Shown here one piece after another: positions 44,355 through 53,548 of a DNA stretch of 64,000 nucleotides. Position numbers and translations under genes: made by a program. Position 1 is the first letter of the stretch. Every line of letters starts with the position of its first letter. The notes beneath the pieces are model-generated. The model saw nothing but the letters and a program-made list of their open reading frames with translations. It had not been told where the DNA came from and made no database searches. This stretch comes from Cellvibrio sp. OA-2007 (lineage in GTDB: Bacteria > Pseudomonadota > Gammaproteobacteria > Pseudomonadales > Cellvibrionaceae), in assembly GCF_000953825.1 (NCBI RefSeq), contig NZ_BBUL01000084.1, positions 1 through 64,000 of the forward strand, read 5' to 3'.

Positions 44355-44374
44355 TTATGTGTAGTTGCCTTGCT

Positions 44375-44474
44375 GGTCGCCGGGGCGACCGGAGGGCAAT
44401 CTTCTGGCTGGAGAAAGGTCTGCTGCAATTATAGACAGACCTGTCGTGTAAACCTGTGCCCAGCTAGCGCTAGC
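44375..44474. promoter_or_regulatory. Palindromes between divergent redox operons
   Basis: The 414-bp divergent gap holds GGTCGCcgggGCGACC (44375..44390), AGGTCTG...CAGACCT (44416..44442) and the perfect 12-bp palindrome GCTAGCGCTAGC (44463..44474). They are possible operator sites for coordinated control; no cognate regulator is adjacent. Confidence 0.35.
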
Positions 44475-44768
44475 GGTTGCCGACTTAATCACAGAACTGC
44501 AAATCAGACGGATCATTTGGTTATAAAAAATCGAAAAGTATGCACTTCCTAACCGGCAAAGGGTTATTTTTAGTAGAAATGTTTTTGCTTTCATTCGTGA
44601 TTCATTCGAGAGAATGGCACACAGGTTTGCCAGACAATAATCCGTACCGGCGCCCGCGGCTATCTTTATGCGCAAGAGCGGCTATAACTTTTCAATCAAC
44701 TTTATCCGGTGCAATCTGCTGCCCTCGCCCTCAGGGGGTATAAGCCAGTGCGATATAAGGCCAATGTT

Positions 44769-47678
44769 ATGAATCTCTGCGAGTCTTTTCTGCGCCCGCG
44801 CGCCCTATTGACGCTCCGTTCCCTCGGCATAATCGCGCTGTTTGGTTTGAGCGCCTGTGGCGGTGGTGGTGGAGGCGGTAGTAGCGATGGCGGGCAAAAG
44901 CCCGATCCGGTCACCGTGGATTTACCTATCGCCTATATTGAGCGACCCATCCCGCTAAATGAAGATGACGAGCCGGTTTTTCCCGATGTATTTGAACCTG
45001 CGGCGTTTAATCCCGGCGCCAAGCTCATCCTGAAAGATCGCGCCACTGCGCAAGCCACGGCAGTCGATATCAGCTCGGCGGCATTTCCGCTGGAGAAGTT
45101 TCCGGTAGCGGACTATCCCGATGGCCCGCTCTATGATGTGAAAGATCTTTCAGTAAGCCCGGATGGCCAGCGATTAATTTTTGCGATGCGCGCTCCGGAA
45201 ATTGCCGATGCCGACGAAGAGGATCAACCCACCTGGAATATCTGGGAATATCAGCTTGAGACTAAGCTGCTGCGTCGCATTATCAGTGCCGACATAGTGG
45301 CGGAATCCGGGCAGGATATTTCCCCGCGCTACTTGCCCGATGGCCGCATTCTGTTTGCTTCCACCCGCCAGACACGCAGCAAAGCCATCCTTTTGGATGA
45401 TGGCAAACCCCAGTACGCTGCGGGTACGGAAGACGACCGCAACGACCCCGCCTATGTGTTGCATACCATGCAGGATGACGGCACGGATATCCAACAGATC
45501 ACCTATAACCAAAGCCACGATATTCAACCTGGTTTGCTGCCCGACGGGCGGATTTTTTACACGCGCTGGGATAGATCCGGCCATGACAACCTGAGCTTCT
45601 ACACCGTCAATCCAGACGGCACCAACAGTCAGATCTACTACGGCTACAACAGTCTGAATATTGAGCCGGAGGATGACAGCCAAAGTACGCCGCGCTTATT
45701 TAATCTCAACCCCATGCCCGATGGTCGCATCGCCGCGATTCTCAAACCCAGTGGCGCCTTGCTCGGTGGCGATATGGTGGTGATCGATGGTGCAGGTTTC
45801 AGCGAAAACAACCGGCCAGTACCCGGTGCAACGGCGCGCGGTGCCGCAGGGCAGGAGCGCATCTCGATCCTGCCGGTGAATATCCGCGATGGTGAAGGCG
45901 AAATTTCAGAACATGGCCGTTTTGCCTCGCTCTATCCCCTGTACGACGGCACTAATCGTCTGTTAGTGAGTTGGAGTCAGTGCCGTTTGCAGGAGCCGGG
46001 CACTTCGCGTTTACTGCCCTGTACAGCAGCCAATCGCGCCATCGCCAATATTCAAGAGGCAGAGCCCTTTTACGGCATCTGGATTTACAACATCGCGCAG
46101 CAAACCCAGCAGCCGGTGGTATTGGCCAAAGCCGGAGTGATGTATAGCGAGGCGGTATCCCTTGAAAAAATTACCCCGCCGACCTTTTTCCGCTCGCAGG
46201 TGGATACCCAGCTCGCACAGGAAGCGGTCGGGGTATTACACATACGCAGTGTCTATGATTTTGATGGCACCTTTGGCCGCTACGGATTCGCCAGTGCGCC
46301 AGCTAATCTGGCAGCGATGATCGCCGCACCTGCAGATCAGCGCCCAGCGCGTTTTTTACGCTTGGTCAAAGCAGTCTCCATGCCCGATGACGATACGCTC
46401 GACTTTGACGGTACGGCCTTTGGCTTTAGTGGCGGCATCATGCGCGAAGTGCTGGGTTATGCGCCCATCGAGCCGGACGGCTCGGTAAAAGTAAAAGTCC
46501 CGGCTGATGTGGCCTTTACCATAGAAGTGCTCGATGCCAATGGCCGGCGCATCAGCGCCCGCCACAATAACTGGTTGCAATTGCGCCCCGGTGAGGTGCG
46601 CGAGTGCAACGGCTGTCACGATACACGCAACGATGTTGCCCACGGACGTGCGGGCGCTGAAGCCGCTGCACTCAATCAAGGTGCGGCAACCAGCGGGCTG
46701 CAATTTATGAACACGATTCGCTTCGATGCGCTGGGCACGCCAGTCACGCCAACTATGGGTGAAACTATGGCGGAATTTGCCGCCCGCTCTACCTTCTGTG
46801 AAACACCTGGCAACCCGGTCAGCTGTGCGCCTATCGCCCAGCGCCAGCCGAGTGTGGATATAGTGTTTAACGATGAGTGGACTGATCCTGCCGTGCGCCC
46901 CAAAGCAGCGAGTTTTGAATACCGTTATTCAGCTCTGGCAGACGACCCAGCGCAAATCGCCGCGCCGACTACTGAAGCCTGCATTGATCCAGATGGGTGG
47001 AATAGTCTGTGTCGCGTGATCATCAATTACGAAACCCATATCCAGCCCTTGTGGGAGCGCAGCCGTATGGTGGATGGGGTTGAGCGGCAGTGCACCGGTT
47101 GTCACAGTCGCAATGTTATTGATCTCAACGGTAACTCGCTTGTACAGATTCCCGCCGGTCAGCTAGAGTTGACCAGTCAGCCATCAGATCAGCAGACCGA
47201 TCATATGACTTCTTATCGCGAGCTGTTGGCGAACGATTTCAGTCAAGTGCTCACCGATGATATGGCAGGGCTTACCGACAATATTCCCGTATGTGAATTT
47301 GTGGTGGATGAAGATGCAATTCCCGAGTGTCTGGTCACCTTTGACCTTGAGGGAAAACCGACCTGCGAAGGTGTGGCGGATTGTCCTTTTGTGCAACAGG
47401 AGGTAACGTCGGAAACCGGTGTCGTATCCCAAGTGTTGGTGTTAGGGGCGGATGGCAATCCCATACCCTTAACCGAGCAGATTAGAGTACCTGCATCTAT
47501 GTCGCCTGGGGGGGCTCGCGCCAGTGCCCGATTCTTTAATCGTTTTGCCAATTTCGATGGGGCGACGGATACTGTGGATCATCGCGGCTGGCTGAATGGC
47601 AGTGAATTGAAACTATTATCGGAGTGGTTGGATCTTCGCGCGGCCTACTTCAACAATCCCTTTGACTCAGTAGATTGA
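44769..47678 (+). CDS. Di-haem-motif beta-propeller lipoprotein (HzsA-related)
   Basis: 969 residues from ATG 44769 (AAGG site), lipobox LSAC (Cys30) followed by a long glycine run. The first half has PD40/TolB-like propeller blades (DLSVSPDGQRLIFAMRAPE, PRYLPDGRILFASTRQ, PGLLPDGRIFYTRWD, NPMPDGRIAAILK). The second half carries CNGCH (near 612) and CTGCH (near 775). Proteins of this layout are called HzsA-related after the hydrazine synthase alpha subunit, but that does not imply anammox. It is a predicted outer-membrane redox protein and heads the right-hand operon. Confidence 0.75.
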   Translation: MNLCESFLRPRALLTLRSLGIIALFGLSACGGGGGGGSSDGGQKPDPVTVDLPIAYIERPIPLNEDDEPVFPDVFEPAAFNPGAKLILKDRATAQATAVDISSAAFPLEKFPVADYPDGPLYDVKDLSVSPDGQRLIFAMRAPEIADADEEDQPTWNIWEYQLETKLLRRIISADIVAESGQDISPRYLPDGRILFASTRQTRSKAILLDDGKPQYAAGTEDDRNDPAYVLHTMQDDGTDIQQITYNQSHDIQPGLLPDGRIFYTRWDRSGHDNLSFYTVNPDGTNSQIYYGYNSLNIEPEDDSQSTPRLFNLNPMPDGRIAAILKPSGALLGGDMVVIDGAGFSENNRPVPGATARGAAGQERISILPVNIRDGEGEISEHGRFASLYPLYDGTNRLLVSWSQCRLQEPGTSRLLPCTAANRAIANIQEAEPFYGIWIYNIAQQTQQPVVLAKAGVMYSEAVSLEKITPPTFFRSQVDTQLAQEAVGVLHIRSVYDFDGTFGRYGFASAPANLAAMIAAPADQRPARFLRLVKAVSMPDDDTLDFDGTAFGFSGGIMREVLGYAPIEPDGSVKVKVPADVAFTIEVLDANGRRISARHNNWLQLRPGEVRECNGCHDTRNDVAHGRAGAEAAALNQGAATSGLQFMNTIRFDALGTPVTPTMGETMAEFAARSTFCETPGNPVSCAPIAQRQPSVDIVFNDEWTDPAVRPKAASFEYRYSALADDPAQIAAPTTEACIDPDGWNSLCRVIINYETHIQPLWERSRMVDGVERQCTGCHSRNVIDLNGNSLVQIPAGQLELTSQPSDQQTDHMTSYRELLANDFSQVLTDDMAGLTDNIPVCEFVVDEDAIPECLVTFDLEGKPTCEGVADCPFVQQEVTSETGVVSQVLVLGADGNPIPLTEQIRVPASMSPGGARASARFFNRFANFDGATDTVDHRGWLNGSELKLLSEWLDLRAAYFNNPFDSVD

Positions 47679-47685
47679 TTTATTA

Positions 47686-48486
47686 ATGACGATATACGGC
47701 GCATCACAACAACAAAAACGCCCGCGTTTTTATCGCTATCTGCTCTGCTGCTTGTTTGTGTGCAGTTCCCCCGCATGGGCGCAAAACTGGTTCGGCAATT
47801 TATTTGCCGAGGAAGAGCCTTTGCAGGTAAGTGTTGATGAGGCGTTTATCAATCTTTATTCCGGCCCAGGGCGCGGTTATCCCATCTTTCATGTGGTTGA
47901 GCGCGAAGAAATTATCACTCTGCTCAAAAGCCGCACCGAGTGGATCAAAATTAAAACCAAGCGCGGCATAACCGGTTGGATCAAACGCGACGATATGCAA
48001 TTTACCCTGGCGCTCGATGGCAGCAAACCAGAGTTTCCCGACGCTAAACAGGCAGACTATTTGGCTGATCGTTTTGAGTTGGGTGCGGCTTACGGCGATT
48101 TTGCCGGTGCCGATAGCCTCACTATGAATTTGGGCTATCGCTTTACCAAAAACTTATCCGCAGAATTGCGTTACGCCGAAAATACCGGCCAATTTTCCGA
48201 TAGCCAAATTATTGCCGGTGGGATTTTATTTCAGCCTTTTCCCGAACTGCGCGCCTCGCCATTTTTCAGCGTTGGCGGTGGAACCATTAAAACCTTCCCC
48301 AGTTCAATGCTGGTGCAAACCGAAGATCGCGAAGACAATTTATTGCAGGCCAGTTTGGGCACTTACGTGCATATCACTGGCCGTTTATTTCTGCGGGTGG
48401 AATACACCAATCACTACATACTCACCAGCCGCAATACCAACGACGAGGTCAATGAATGGAAAGTTGGATTCAACGTATTTTTCTAA
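47686..48486 (+). CDS. SH3b plus outer-membrane beta-barrel protein
   Basis: 266 residues. A signal peptide (SSPAWAQ) is followed by a bacterial SH3 domain (INLYSGPGRGYPIFHVVEREEIITLLKSRTEWIKIKTKRGITGWIK, about 55 to 102). Then comes a small beta-barrel of alternating amphipathic strands ending in Phe (FNVFF), as outer-membrane proteins do. It follows the propeller lipoprotein by 7 nt and overlaps the next barrel gene by 31 nt. Confidence 0.78.
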   Translation: MTIYGASQQQKRPRFYRYLLCCLFVCSSPAWAQNWFGNLFAEEEPLQVSVDEAFINLYSGPGRGYPIFHVVEREEIITLLKSRTEWIKIKTKRGITGWIKRDDMQFTLALDGSKPEFPDAKQADYLADRFELGAAYGDFAGADSLTMNLGYRFTKNLSAELRYAENTGQFSDSQIIAGGILFQPFPELRASPFFSVGGGTIKTFPSSMLVQTEDREDNLLQASLGTYVHITGRLFLRVEYTNHYILTSRNTNDEVNEWKVGFNVFF

Positions 48487-49121
48487 GCGCCTGCCTGCTG
48501 GTATTAACTGGCATTGGCAGTAGCGTTTACGCGCAGGGCGATGACACCAGCGACGACGATGAGCTGGAGCAAATCATTACCCCCGACCTTAAACGGCGCA
48601 CCATTAAAGAAGATGATCTGGATAGTGAGAACTTCGAGATGGGCGCTTTTTACGGCATGCTCAGCATCGAAGATTTTGGCACCAACGAAGTGGTAGGAAT
48701 TACTTTTGCCTATCACATAACCGAAGATTTTTTTGTCGAAGCTGCCTACGGCATCAGCCAAACAGAAAAAACCAGTTATGAATTGTTGAGTGGCGGCGTA
48801 GAGCTGCTTACCGATGATGAGCGCGATTTAAACTATTACAACATCTCCTTGGGCTACAATTTTTTACACGGCCAGGTGTTTATTTCGGATAAGTGGACTT
48901 TCAACAATCATTTTTATATTTTGGCTGGCGCCGGCAATACTGATTTTGCTGCGAAGGATTATTTCACCACCAACATAGGCGCTGGGTTGCGTTTTTACGC
49001 TACCGATTGGCTGGCGCTGGATTTAAGTATGCGCGGCCACAGTTTTAAACATGAATTGTTTGGCGAGAGCAAAACGGTAACCAATTTGGAATCGCGTTTT
49101 GGTCTTTCGTTGTTTTTCTAA
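48456..49121 (+). CDS. Outer-membrane beta-barrel protein
   Basis: 221 residues with a signal peptide (cut near SVYAQG), an acidic stretch (DDTSDDDELEQIITPDLKRR) and eight or so predicted beta strands with a terminal Phe. It is translated from a GAGG site inside the end of the previous gene. It is probably a partner barrel of the SH3-bearing protein in one surface complex; no specific function is known. Confidence 0.78.
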   Translation: MESWIQRIFLSACLLVLTGIGSSVYAQGDDTSDDDELEQIITPDLKRRTIKEDDLDSENFEMGAFYGMLSIEDFGTNEVVGITFAYHITEDFFVEAAYGISQTEKTSYELLSGGVELLTDDERDLNYYNISLGYNFLHGQVFISDKWTFNNHFYILAGAGNTDFAAKDYFTTNIGAGLRFYATDWLALDLSMRGHSFKHELFGESKTVTNLESRFGLSLFF

Positions 49122-49155
49122 TTATTTCCGGTAGTAGATAGTTTTGATGGGGGTC

Positions 49156-49256
49156 GTCATCCTCAGCTGGGCGCCCCCGCCTAGTGGGGATCCAGTTGTT
49201 AACAAGACCTATGGATTAGCTGCGCTGGTCTTCGGCTCCCGCTGCACGGGAATGAC
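49156..49256. repeat. REP-like composite palindrome
   Basis: It begins GTCATCCTCAGC and ends GCACGGGAATGAC, with AAGACCTATGGAT in the middle, as in the repeat at 21274..21342. It separates the barrel genes from tlpA-like. Confidence 0.65.
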
Positions 49257-49292
49257 GATATGCATATCGATCAGGTTATGTGAGTTATATTT

Positions 49293-49793
49293 ATGAGTAA
49301 TAAAAAATATTTTCAATCGCTGGCGTTAATCGGCACATTTGTGTTTGGTGCAATCTTGTCGCTCAATGCCAGCGCCAATTCCGCGCCCGATTTCACCCTG
49401 CAAAGCAGCACCGGTGAAAATGTGCGTTTGGCCGAACAGCGCGGGCAGGTGGTGATGTTGAACTTCTGGGCGTCCTGGTGCGGCCCTTGCCGCAAAGAAA
49501 TGCCGCTGCTGGATGATATGTCCAAGCGCTACAGTGCCGCCGGTTTTGTGCTCTATGGTGTGAACGTAGAAGAAGACAATACCGACGCAAAAAAATTAAT
49601 TAAAGAATTGGGTGTGACCTTCCCCATTTTGTACGACACCGAAAGCAAAGCGAGCAGTTTGTATAGTGTGGACGCTATGCCCACTACTGTGGTGATCGAT
49701 AAAAAAGGCGTGATTCGCTATGTCAATCGCGGGTACAAAGCGGGTGATGAAGATAAATACCGTGCACAAATTCGCGAGCTAATAAAAGAATGA
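49293..49793 (+). CDS. TlpA-family thiol-disulfide protein
   Basis: 166 residues. The signal peptide ends near ASANS. The thioredoxin fold carries WCGPC (62 to 66) and a cis-Pro in DAMPTTVVID. Exported TlpA/ResA proteins reduce cysteines of apocytochromes or other periplasmic targets. With five CxxCH motifs encoded in the neighbouring operons, keeping haem-binding cysteines reduced is an obvious job. Its stop overlaps the start of the DUF4266 gene (ATGA). Confidence 0.88.
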   Translation: MSNKKYFQSLALIGTFVFGAILSLNASANSAPDFTLQSSTGENVRLAEQRGQVVMLNFWASWCGPCRKEMPLLDDMSKRYSAAGFVLYGVNVEEDNTDAKKLIKELGVTFPILYDTESKASSLYSVDAMPTTVVIDKKGVIRYVNRGYKAGDEDKYRAQIRELIKE

Positions 49794-50014
49794 TCCTGCG
49801 TCGTCTGCTGTTAATTGCACTGTTGTTTAGTGTGGCTGCCTGTAGCCCGATCAAGCCTTGGGTAAAGCCCTATGAACGGCAAAAAATCGCCGATGAAATC
49901 ATGAGCTTCGGGCGCGACCCGGCGGCAGATTCCTACTTGCATCACGTGTACGACGCGCGCGAAGCAGCACGCGGTGGCGATGGCGCATCGGGAGGTGGCT
50001 GTGGTTGTAATTAA
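49790..50014 (+). CDS. DUF4266 lipoprotein
   Basis: 74 residues with lipobox VAACS, then KPWVKPYERQKIADEIMSFGRDPAADSYLHHVYDAREAARGG and a Gly/Cys end (GGGCGCN), diagnostic for DUF4266. These tiny lipoproteins nearly always sit between a TlpA-like and a DUF3570 gene, as here. The role is unknown; the terminal Cys pair suggests metal or disulfide chemistry. Confidence 0.88.
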   Translation: MILRRLLLIALLFSVAACSPIKPWVKPYERQKIADEIMSFGRDPAADSYLHHVYDAREAARGGDGASGGGCGCN

Positions 50015-51206
50015 ATTTCCATCCTTGTCATTCGCGCGTATGCGGGAATCCAATATCTATATTTTACTTATATCTTTTTTTGTAATCATCACGTCTAACT
50101 CGTATGCGGCCGTATTGCCTGACGAGCGCATAGATCTGCTCTATCACGGTTATGATGGCGGCGGTGCGCAAATTGATGGCCCTTCTATTTTAGTGCGCAA
50201 AAACATAGGTACTTCGGTATCGGTTTCCGCTAATTATTATGTCGATATGGTGAGTAGCGCCTCAATCGATGTGGAAGCAACGGCCAGCCCTTACAGTGAG
50301 GAGCGTAAAGAGACTGGTTTTACCGGCCAATACATGGTGGACCGCTCAACCATCAATATTGGCTATACCAGCAGTAAAGAAAATGATTACGATGCATCAA
50401 CTTACAGCTTTGGTGTTGATCAAAGTTTTTTTGGTGATCTCACCACGCTCGGGTTTGGTGTCAGTTTTGGTGAAGATATTGTCGGCCAAAATACTGACCC
50501 GACTTACGAACGCACTTTGCAGCGGCGCAAGTACAGTATCAACGCATCGCAAATCGTCACTAAAAATTTATTGGCATCACTCAGTTTTGACAGTGTTAGC
50601 GACCAGTGTTTAAACCTTACACAAGAGCAAAGTTGTTTGAATAACCCTTATCGTTCGGTGCGCTATTTGAGTGGTACTGGCGGCTATTTATATCAATCGG
50701 AACTCTATCCGCATACTCGCAATAGCGATGCGCTCGGTTTACGCGCGATTTATTATTTGCCCTACCGCGCATCGGTGCGCATAGAAGCGCGGCAATTTGC
50801 CGATAGCTGGGGTATCGAAGCGGACAATGTTGAGCTGCGCTATTTGCACCCTTACCGCGATCAGTGGTTGTTTGAAGTGAAGTACCGCGTCTATCAACAA
50901 ACCGCAGCAGATTTTTACGCTGATTTATTTCCCTACCGCGATGCACAAAACTTTTTAGCGCGCGACAAAGAGCTAAGCCCTTTTTCATCCAACACCATTG
51001 GGTTGGGCGTGACTTATAAAATTCCAGCGGGTGTTATTCCCTGGTTTGATAAGAGCACTGCGAATTTGTATTGGGATCACTTCAATATAGATTACGACGA
51101 TTTCCGCGATGCCCGCGTATCTCCCACCGACTACGCCGCAGGTGAAGAACCACTCTATAGTTTGCAGGCTGATGTGATTCGCCTGTATTTTTCGTTTTGG
51201 TTTTAG
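50001..51206 (+). CDS. DUF3570 outer-membrane protein
   Basis: About 401 residues. I choose GTG 50001, 5 nt after GGAGG; ATG 50040 lacks a ribosome site and falls inside a REP-like sequence. A hydrophobic export signal (IYILLISFFVIITSNSYA) is followed by a large beta-strand-rich barrel (ERIDLLYHGYDGGGAQIDGPSILVRKNIG... IRLYFSFWF). It overlaps the DUF4266 gene by 14 nt. DUF3570 barrels accompany DUF4266 and TlpA genes widely, often with FMN-transferase genes, none of which is seen here. Confidence 0.82.
   Translation: MVVIKFPSLSFARMRESNIYILLISFFVIITSNSYAAVLPDERIDLLYHGYDGGGAQIDGPSILVRKNIGTSVSVSANYYVDMVSSASIDVEATASPYSEERKETGFTGQYMVDRSTINIGYTSSKENDYDASTYSFGVDQSFFGDLTTLGFGVSFGEDIVGQNTDPTYERTLQRRKYSINASQIVTKNLLASLSFDSVSDQCLNLTQEQSCLNNPYRSVRYLSGTGGYLYQSELYPHTRNSDALGLRAIYYLPYRASVRIEARQFADSWGIEADNVELRYLHPYRDQWLFEVKYRVYQQTAADFYADLFPYRDAQNFLARDKELSPFSSNTIGLGVTYKIPAGVIPWFDKSTANLYWDHFNIDYDDFRDARVSPTDYAAGEEPLYSLQADVIRLYFSFWF
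50027..50052. repeat. Half REP-like element inside the DUF3570 N terminus
   Basis: GTCATTCGCGCGTATGCGGG followed by AATCCA is the common GTCATTCCCGCG/GCGGGAATCCA palindrome, here translated as SFARMRES ahead of the hydrophobic core of the signal peptide. Confidence 0.6.
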
Positions 51207-51249
51207 CTAACACCAGTGTGATTAGTTCGCACTGGTGTATCAGTAATTT

Positions 51250-51972
51250 CTAATCAGCCAACATCTTCGGCTTTTCCAGCAGGCGCGGCCATAATTGTGC
51301 CCAGGTTTTCCAATTGTGCTTGCCTGTTTGCGTCACTGTGTGCTCTGGTGGTAGTTGTTTTTCCAACAACCCATTGGGAATGGCGAACTTATCATTGATG
51401 CCATAGGCGAGATAAATTTTATTTTTTGTTTCGTCTGGCAGTTGTATCAACCAGGGCCACAAATTCACATCTCGTGGCACTTGTGGTGCCGCTGTATTTT
51501 CAAGTAAATAATTGTAGTCCTGCGCATCGCCTAGGTAGGGTGCAAGAATAAATATTTTGTCAATGTCGTTGGGATGCTGCTTTAAATAAAGCAGTGAGCC
51601 AAACCCGCCCAGAGAAGTTCCACCTAAATAAATTGCACCGTACCCTGCATCAAGTGCGGGCTTAATAATATCTTGGCGCAATCGATCATTGATGGTTCGC
51701 GCCTCGTAATATTTAAAATGTGCATCTACCGCAATGACATCCATATTTGGATTGATAATGTGAATCGCATCAATCACGCCATATTTATCAAATACACCCG
51801 CTCTATCGCCAATGCCTGGCAATAACACCATCAATTGCCGTGTACTTTTATCTGCTTGCTCAGCACTTTGTGTATAGTGGATTGTTTTTATTGGTATGGA
51901 TGTGCTCTGCAAGTAATAACAGCTAGTGAGTAACGCGAATAAAGGCAGGCTAGCGAGAGTTTTTAAGCGCAT
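51250..51972 (-). CDS. Alpha/beta-hydrolase lipoprotein
   Basis: 240 residues from ATG 51972 (AAGGGAAAA site). The lipobox LLTSC anchors it. The hydrolase fold shows MVLLPGIGDRAGVF, the nucleophile elbow GGTSLGGFGS (Ser in GTSLG), an acid near YGINDKFAIP and a final His in TGKHNWKTW. It is probably an esterase or lipase facing the periplasm or outside. It stands alone, convergent with the DUF3570 operon. Confidence 0.82.
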   Translation of the reverse strand: MRLKTLASLPLFALLTSCYYLQSTSIPIKTIHYTQSAEQADKSTRQLMVLLPGIGDRAGVFDKYGVIDAIHIINPNMDVIAVDAHFKYYEARTINDRLRQDIIKPALDAGYGAIYLGGTSLGGFGSLLYLKQHPNDIDKIFILAPYLGDAQDYNYLLENTAAPQVPRDVNLWPWLIQLPDETKNKIYLAYGINDKFAIPNGLLEKQLPPEHTVTQTGKHNWKTWAQLWPRLLEKPKMLAD

Positions 51973-52561
51973 GGATTTTCCCTTGAGTGAATTGTTCTGG
52001 TTCGATTGTGCTAAACCCGGAATGTACTTATAGTTGATTGCATACAAAACCTCCACGCAATACCCGGTACCTCCATCACAGCTATATTGCGCACCCCGTA
52101 ATAAGTTGTAATATGATTCCACACATAAAACCGCATACCTTATGCGGCGCCCGTCATAGGAATGACCACAGCAGTACCAGCAGCCGAAGGAATCGCGTTA
52201 CGGAAGTTTGGAAACACGGTCAGGCTGCTATGGATGATGGATTGATAAAGCATGTTATTCCCCCACCCCTATCACCCTCGCTTGTTTTTGCGCGTAGTGG
52301 AAAATAAATAATTTTTCCGATAATAAATTGGGTTTGTGATGCGCTAGTTGAAGGTCGGTAGTGTGGCCAAAGCGGAAGTTCGGGTTCTAAGTTGGGCCAG
52401 CCGTATATTTCCGAATTTATTGAACCGTGTATCTACGACTTTGTTTCTAACATTACCCTAGCTTATTAATAGTTATGTGTGTTTCGGTAATATAAAATAG
52501 ATTGGTTCCTTAAATATACGGCTTGGGCCGTTCAATAAACTGTTAATTAAAGGAAGTTCAC
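51973..52561. other. Intergenic stretch at the edge of the right cassette array
   Basis: About 590 bp without a supported gene. It contains the inverted repeat described at 52394..52529 and short palindromes (CCGCATACCTTATGCGG near 52131). An AAGGAAG ribosome site for the next gene ends it. Confidence 0.5.
52394..52529 (+). repeat. Long inverted repeat, possible attC-like or cassette boundary
   Basis: GGGCCAGCCGTATATTT (52394..52410) is nearly the reverse complement of AAATATACGGCTTGGGCC (52512..52529). Outside and inside these arms TTATTGAACCG and GTTCAATAA also match. The 100-bp loop is larger than most attC loops. Confidence 0.4.
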
Positions 52562-53040
52562 ATGAAATATAAAATTATAATTATTGCATTATTTTTCTCT
52601 GGTTGTGTGACAGTTATGCCACCAAAAGAATTTATTGCATATTCAGGGGAAATTCTTCCTATTGAAAAAGTTGCGTCAATAGCGGTTGACGGCAATGTGA
52701 AGGGAGTTAGTGTGCATTTCATTGATGACTATCAGATTCCGATGCTAGTTAATGGCAATCCAATGCCTAATTGGAGAGGGCTCACGTATTACCCGGAAAC
52801 CACATTTTAAGTGTTTCTGGAAACTCGAAAATGCTAGGAGATTATAGGTCTTTTTATAACGGAAAAATTGAGTTTGAAGCTAAAGCAGGTCACTCCTATA
52901 TTCCATATTTTGAATTGAATGAAAAAAAGGAAGTAGTATTCAAAATGCTAGATGCGGGTCTAAACTATAACCAAAGCTGTTTAATTGGTTCATATCCGGA
53001 TCATACCAACGAAAGAAAAAATGCGAAAAATTGTCTGTAA
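52562..53040 (+). pseudogene. Small cassette lipoprotein, frameshifted
   Basis: The first frame starts at 52562 (AAGGAAG site) with a lipoprotein signal (IIALFFSGC) and runs to 52810. Around 52775 the overlapping frame continues logically with HVLPGNHILSVSGNSKMLGDYRSFYNGKIEFEAKAGHSYIPYF to 53040. That is the usual end of small lipoproteins of this type. Loss of one base in the GAGAGGG stretch would explain it. It is the first gene of the plus-strand cassette series, followed at once by a perfect attC. Confidence 0.6.
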
Positions 53041-53049
53041 TTTTACACT

Positions 53050-53158
53050 ATTAACAATGCATTTCACCTGACGAATTGTAAGTAGCGCTTATGCGGTATC
53101 TCTGCGCGAAGTTTACCGCACGCGCTACTTACAATTCGCAGGTGAACGCAACGTTAGG
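53050..53158 (+). repeat. attC site, textbook form (right array)
   Basis: ATTAACAATGC opens and ACGTTAGG closes the site. CACCTG-A-CGAATTGTAAGTAGCGC (53065..53088) pairs completely with GCGCTACTTACAATTCG-CAGGTG (53122..53144), leaving one unpaired A as the extrahelical base. This is a VCR-length integron recombination site. Confidence 0.9.
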
Positions 53159-53176
53159 AAAAAAAGAGAAATCACT

Positions 53177-53548
53177 ATGGAATGTTTTTATCATAACGGC
53201 ACGCCCGCATGCGGAATATGCAAATCATGCCAACGAGGAATCTGTAAAAATTGCTGTTCGGAAGTACAAAATGGTATCGCATGTTTAAGTCGCTGTGAAA
53301 AGAATGCAATAGAACTTGATGAAATGATTGAAAGCTCCAAGTCAATGCAAGGAAAGAGTACCACCCTCATAAAAAGTGTTGGCTTAGGATCCGGCGAAAT
53401 ATTTCATATAGTGCTGGGTATTTTATTTTTGGGTTTCGGTCTATATAAACATCAAGACTTCATGTCATATCTTGGTGCTGTTTTTCTAGTTTTTGGTTTT
53501 TTGGGTCTATTTCGTGTAGCAAAAGCCAAAAGCAAAAAAAAATCCTAA
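53177..53548 (+). CDS. Cassette protein with B-box-like zinc finger and two TM helices
   Basis: 123 residues. The N terminus CFYHNGTPACGICKSCQRGICKNCCSE has the Cys/His spacing of a B-box or FYVE-like zinc finger, common in small bacterial membrane proteins. After a linker come two hydrophobic helices (about 73 to 112) and a Lys-rich tail. It lies directly after an attC and ends at a second attC-like start (CCTAACAAGGC). The function is unknown. Confidence 0.65.
   Translation: MECFYHNGTPACGICKSCQRGICKNCCSEVQNGIACLSRCEKNAIELDEMIESSKSMQGKSTTLIKSVGLGSGEIFHIVLGILFLGFGLYKHQDFMSYLGAVFLVFGFLGLFRVAKAKSKKKS

Noticed and set aside
44769-47678. Hydrazine synthase or anammox metabolism from the HzsA-like protein
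   Set aside because: Only the propeller/CxxCH layout is shared; no HzsB/C or anammox partners are present and the neighbours are outer-membrane barrels.
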